Source of the DNA: Hyphomonas sp.
GTDB taxonomy: Bacteria; Pseudomonadota; Alphaproteobacteria; Caulobacterales; Hyphomonadaceae
Length of the DNA: 36,441 bases
Assembly (NCBI GenBank): GCA_016124495.1
Contig: WGNP01000014.1
Coordinates: forward strand, 1-36,441
Direction of reading: 5' to 3'
Part shown: in pieces, positions 33,997 to 36,441 of the stretch
Layout of the letters: each line of letters starts with the position of its first letter
How positions within the stretch are numbered: the stretch's first letter is position 1
Program-made: the position numbers and the translations under genes
Notes under the pieces: generated by a model
Told to the model about the DNA's origin: nothing
The model's input: only the letters and a program-made list of their open reading frames with translations
Databases searched by the model: none

Positions 33997-34576
33997 TTAG
34001 AGTCGAACCAGCGGGCCGTCCAGCCATCCGGCAGGTCCGGCCTGCTTTTGGCGCCCGGGCCGGTGCAGACGCGCCACAGGGTCCTGAACAGCACGGGCCA
34101 CCAGCACGCCCGGGCAGGACAGCGCCTCACCCGCCCGTTCCAGCTCCATCAACACGCCGTTGTACCGGGCGCCGTTCCGCCCGGCGGCCCGGGCGATCTC
34201 GTCGATCGGCAGGGGGCTCGGGGTCTGGCGCACCCGCGCCAGCTGGTCGTCCGGCACGGGCTGTCCAGAAAGTCCGGCCTGAAGGCCGGGGGCGGGTCGA
34301 GCCAGACCAGCAGCTTCGGAAAGTCCGGCTCGCAACTCGCGATCATCCGCCCCGCGGCGCGCCGTGTCGCCGCGATCTTCTATGGCCGGGACGGCCGCCA
34401 CCTCGATGCGCCGCCCCTCGGCCACCCTGCTGGCGATCTCCGGCAGGGCAGCCAGCCCATGCTGGCTGTGCCAAACCGCTCCGGCAGGCGTGCAAAGGTC
34501 AGGGCGCGATATTCGGTGCACGCACAAGGTGCGCCCGGACGCGGCGTTCCGCGTTTCTGAGCGTGCGCAGGCTCAT
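33997..34576 (-). pseudogene. dprA: dprA remnant (frameshifted, central domain deleted)
   Basis: ATG 34576 overlaps the plsY stop (ATGA), the normal plsY-dprA arrangement. The reading passes through three frames: LRTLRNAERRVRAHLVRAPNIAP, then LTFARLPERFGTAS, then GLAALPEIASRVAEGRRIEVAAVPAIED, then EIAATRRAAGRMIASCEPDFPKLLVWLDPPP. These match in order the N-terminal SAM-like part of DprA. The central Rossmann-like DNA-binding domain is absent; what follows is the C-terminal winged helix, PSPLPIDEIARAAGRNGARYNGVLMELERAGEALSCPG. Total about 580 bases against about 1100 for intact dprA. DprA loads RecA on incoming single strands in transformation, so this function is probably lost. Confidence 0.75.
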
Positions 34577-35205
34577 TCCCCGGGCTTGGCCCCGGGCTTG
34601 GTTTTCGGCGTACCGAAGCGCGGCTCGGTACCTTTCATCAGGCGGTCGATGTTTGCCCGGTGCGTCCAGAACACCAGCACGGACAGGGCGGTCAGTCCGG
34701 CCAGCACAACCGGATTGCGTTCACCCAGCAGGTAAGCGCCCGGCGGCACGGCGACCGCCGCACACAGCGCCGAAAGCGAGGAAATCCGCGTCAGCGCAAA
34801 TACGCCCAGCCAGACAGGGGCCCCGACCAGCAAGCCCTTGAGCGGCGTGACGAACACCAGAAGGCCGGCATAGGTCGCGACACCCTTGCCGCCCTTGAAG
34901 CCCAGCCAGACCGGATAGCAATGGCCCATGAACGCGCTGGCGCCCGCAACCATGCCCGCTTCGGGACCCGCCACCAGCGCAAAACCGAGCGCCACGAGCC
35001 CCGCCTTCAGGCTGTCGAGCACCAGCGTCGCCAGCGCGAGGTCCTTGCGCCCCGTGCGCAGCACGTTGGTCGCGCCGATGCTGTGCGATCCGATCTCACG
35101 GATATCGCCCAGCCCCGCTGCTCTGGTGATCACGAGTCCGAATGGAACCGACCCGGCCAGATAGCCGATGACCGATGCCAAAGCATAAAGCGCCCATTCC
35201 GGCAT
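34573..35205 (-). CDS. plsY: Glycerol-3-phosphate acyltransferase PlsY
   Basis: PlsY transfers acyl groups from acyl phosphate to glycerol-3-phosphate, the first step of phospholipid synthesis. The 210-residue membrane protein shows the three motifs: GSVPFG (18-23), GSHSIGATNVLR (39-50) and MGHCYPVWLGFKGGKGVAT. About five hydrophobic helices are visible. ATG 35205 gives the normal length; the frame upstream to a TTG at 35241 is possible but less likely. dprA follows with an ATGA overlap but is broken. Confidence 0.96.
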   Translation of the reverse strand: MPEWALYALASVIGYLAGSVPFGLVITRAAGLGDIREIGSHSIGATNVLRTGRKDLALATLVLDSLKAGLVALGFALVAGPEAGMVAGASAFMGHCYPVWLGFKGGKGVATYAGLLVFVTPLKGLLVGAPVWLGVFALTRISSLSALCAAVAVPPGAYLLGERNPVVLAGLTALSVLVFWTHRANIDRLMKGTEPRFGTPKTKPGAKPGE

Positions 35206-35277
35206 GTGCGTGATGTTCCCCGTGGGCCCCTGTTGCGCCAAGGTTTACGGGGGCAGGCAGGATGGGGCAAGGGGGCG

Positions 35278-35676
35278 CTACTTGAGCAGCTTCATACCGG
35301 CGTGCGCTGCCGCTACCCTGTCGAAGGTCACGGTCTCGTTCGCTCCCGCCAGGGAAGCTGTTTCGGCAATCAGTGCATCGGCAAACTCTACCGCGCCCGA
35401 ACCGAGGTAAATTCCCAAGGCGCGATACGCAGCTTCGGCATTCTCGATGACGAGTTCTGCTGTTTCTAGCAGGTCCCGGATTGTTCTGGCGATGTCGCTC
35501 CGGTCAAGCTTGTACCGCCGCGCCAACACCCAGCTGATCTCCGCCAAAACAACAGAACTGATGAAGCCGGGCATGTCCTTCGTCAGGCGGGAAAGGAACC
35601 GGGTCACAATGGGCGACTGCACATCGTCGTCCTGTGCCAGATAGCGGACAACGACATTTGTATCGAGGCCAATCAC
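35278..35676 (-). CDS. PIN-domain toxin (VapC-like) with AbrB-type antitoxin
   Basis: A 132-residue PIN-domain protein with the acidic set D5 (IGLDTNVVVRYL), E46 (VVLAEISWVL), D100 (EFADALIAETA) and D119 (TFDRVAA). The IGLDTNVVVRYLAQDD start is typical of VapC. It overlaps the antitoxin gene by four bases. Together they form a third toxin-antitoxin module, here inserted in the conserved pyrC-plsY interval. Likely an RNase acting on tRNA or rRNA. Acidic residues intact, so probably active. Confidence 0.92.
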   Translation of the reverse strand: MIGLDTNVVVRYLAQDDDVQSPIVTRFLSRLTKDMPGFISSVVLAEISWVLARRYKLDRSDIARTIRDLLETAELVIENAEAAYRALGIYLGSGAVEFADALIAETASLAGANETVTFDRVAAAHAGMKLLK

Positions 35677-35912
35677 TCGCCAATCGCCCCTTCGGCGATG
35701 GCGTCGTCCATGTCGTCAAGTGAAACAGGCTTCTTCGGCTTCGGGATGATGCCCTTCAGGCGCTTGATGGATTTTGTGGCGGGCATGACGGCAAAGTTGC
35801 CATCTGCCATCTGGACGAAATCGACCCGGTCACCCGGTCCAACACCAAGAGCATCCCGCACAGCTTTGGGAATGGTCAATTGGCCTTTGGAAGTGAGCGT
35901 TGCGGCGGCCAT
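35673..35912 (-). CDS. AbrB/MazE-family antitoxin
   Basis: A 79-residue protein with the swapped-hairpin AbrB/SpoVT fold: ATLTSKGQLTIPKAVRDALGVGPGDRVDFVQM at residues 4-35, the standard DNA-binding motif. The C-terminal half is basic then acidic (KPVSLDDMDDAIAEGA), the toxin-binding tail. Antitoxin precedes toxin, with a four-base overlap. A palindrome immediately upstream is its probable operator. Confidence 0.93.
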   Translation of the reverse strand: MAAATLTSKGQLTIPKAVRDALGVGPGDRVDFVQMADGNFAVMPATKSIKRLKGIIPKPKKPVSLDDMDDAIAEGAIGE

Positions 35913-35918
35913 GCATAC

Positions 35919-35947
35919 CCTTACATATGGTAAGGAAAAAAGTAAGG
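35919..35947. promoter_or_regulatory. Operator-like palindrome upstream of the AbrB antitoxin
   Basis: A perfect inverted repeat CCTTAC (35919-35924) and GTAAGG (35930-35935) with a five-base centre lies seven bases before the antitoxin start. A third copy of the half-site, GTAAGG (35942-35947), follows 12 bases later. This spacing suits cooperative binding of the AbrB-type antitoxin. Confidence 0.55.
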
Positions 35948-35980
35948 CGAATCCCGTCCGAAGTCAAGTTTCGAGCGGGC

Positions 35981-36441
35981 TTACCGCTCAAAAACCGTCT
36001 TCCCGCCCACAAGCGTCCGCGTAACGCGGCCTTGCAGTCTGCGCCCGTCAAACGGTGAGTTCTTGGAGCGCGAAAGCAGCTGGTCGCGGTCGCAGAGCCA
36101 GGGTTTGCCCGCGTCGAACAGGATCAGGTCCGCCGGCGCGCCCCTGGCGATGCGGCCCTGCGGCAGGCCGAGGATTGAGGCCGGGCCGATGGTGACCGGC
36201 GCGAGGGCTTCCAGCAGTGACAGCTCGCCTTCCGCCACCAGCGTCAGCAGGCAGGGCAGCACGGTTTCCAGCCCCGCTGCACCAAATGAGGCTTCACCGA
36301 AGGGCAGGCGCTTTTCCTCCGGGGGCTGAGGATCGTGCGCCGAGACGACCGCGTCGATGGCGCCTTCCTGCAGGGCGCGGATTAATATTTTGCGCGCCTG
36401 TTCGGAACGGAAAGGCGGGTTCACCTTGCAATAGGTGAGAT
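35981..36441 (-). CDS. pyrC: Dihydroorotase, C-terminal part (cut by the window edge)
   Basis: Dihydroorotase cyclises carbamoyl-aspartate in pyrimidine synthesis. The visible 153 codons start in-frame at the right edge with YCKVNPPFRSEQAR and continue AVVSAHDPQPPEEKRLPFGEA, AAGLETVLPCLL, then the small beta-sandwich domain ending RVTRTLVGGKTVFER. The NPPxR motif and the catalytic aspartate in SAHDPQP are present. It resembles the class I (PyrX/PyrC) alphaproteobacterial type. It sits upstream of plsY as expected, now separated by the toxin-antitoxin module. Confidence 0.9.
   Translation of the reverse strand, partial: LTYCKVNPPFRSEQARKILIRALQEGAIDAVVSAHDPQPPEEKRLPFGEASFGAAGLETVLPCLLTLVAEGELSLLEALAPVTIGPASILGLPQGRIARGAPADLILFDAGKPWLCDRDQLLSRSKNSPFDGRRLQGRVTRTLVGGKTVFER

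Noticed and set aside
33936..34130. A 65-residue N-terminal extension of LptD
   Set aside because: The extension lacks a signal peptide at its start and runs through dprA-remnant sequence; the signal peptide begins at GTG 33935.
1..36441. CRISPR array, insertion sequence or prophage
   Set aside because: No regularly spaced repeats, transposase motifs or phage structural genes were seen on either strand.

Overview
The window is high-GC DNA from an alphaproteobacterium, most likely Hyphomonadaceae (Hyphomonas-like). That placement is inferred from gene order (rpsF-rpsR-rplI-dnaB divergent from fabD-fabG-acpP-fabF-mltG-yicC-gmk; lptD-surA-pdxA-rsmA; pyrC-plsY-dprA) and from the peptidase-rich core; no database search was possible.

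Positions 1-6716 look like the end of an integrative mobile element. They hold the tail of a SEC-C protein, the antirestriction gene ardA, a broken small zinc-ribbon gene, an 84-residue unknown, a VapBC-type toxin-antitoxin pair, an orphan ribbon-helix-helix protein, a DUF736 gene behind a large nested palindrome, a Phd/PIN toxin-antitoxin pair, a TraF-type peptidase and a relaxase whose N-terminal part is out of frame. The region ends at the 3' end of a tRNA-Pro(GGG) gene (6717-6793), a classic integration target. No integrase or type IV secretion gene is visible, so the element is either cut by the left edge of the window or is a remnant.

Positions 6794-19442 are chromosomal housekeeping and lipid or peptide metabolism on both strands. 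They include a DEDD-type exonuclease, an oligopeptidase B-like lipoprotein, MsrB, a MaoC hydratase, a DUF4870-like membrane protein, a class V aminotransferase-fold enzyme, an acyl-CoA ligase, an M28 peptidase lipoprotein, a sterol desaturase-family protein, an enoyl-CoA hydratase and a CinA C-terminal amidase. Two decayed loci lie among them: a translationally coupled NTF2-like/GNAT pair (15493-16440) and a P-loop kinase remnant that has lost its Walker A end beside dnaB (18955-19442).

Positions 19443-36441 are core genes: replicative helicase, ribosomal proteins S6-S18-L9, the type II fatty-acid cluster, cell-wall (mltG), nucleotide (gmk, pyrC), rRNA methylation (rsmA), vitamin B6 (pdxA), outer-membrane assembly (surA, lptD) and phospholipid synthesis (plsY). 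dprA, expected immediately after plsY, survives only as a frameshifted and internally deleted remnant. A third toxin-antitoxin module (AbrB-type antitoxin plus PIN toxin) sits between pyrC and plsY.

A recurrent theme is gene decay: at least five recognisable broken genes next to long intact core genes such as dnaB, lptD and the S9 peptidase. That contrast makes sequencing error an unlikely general explanation.
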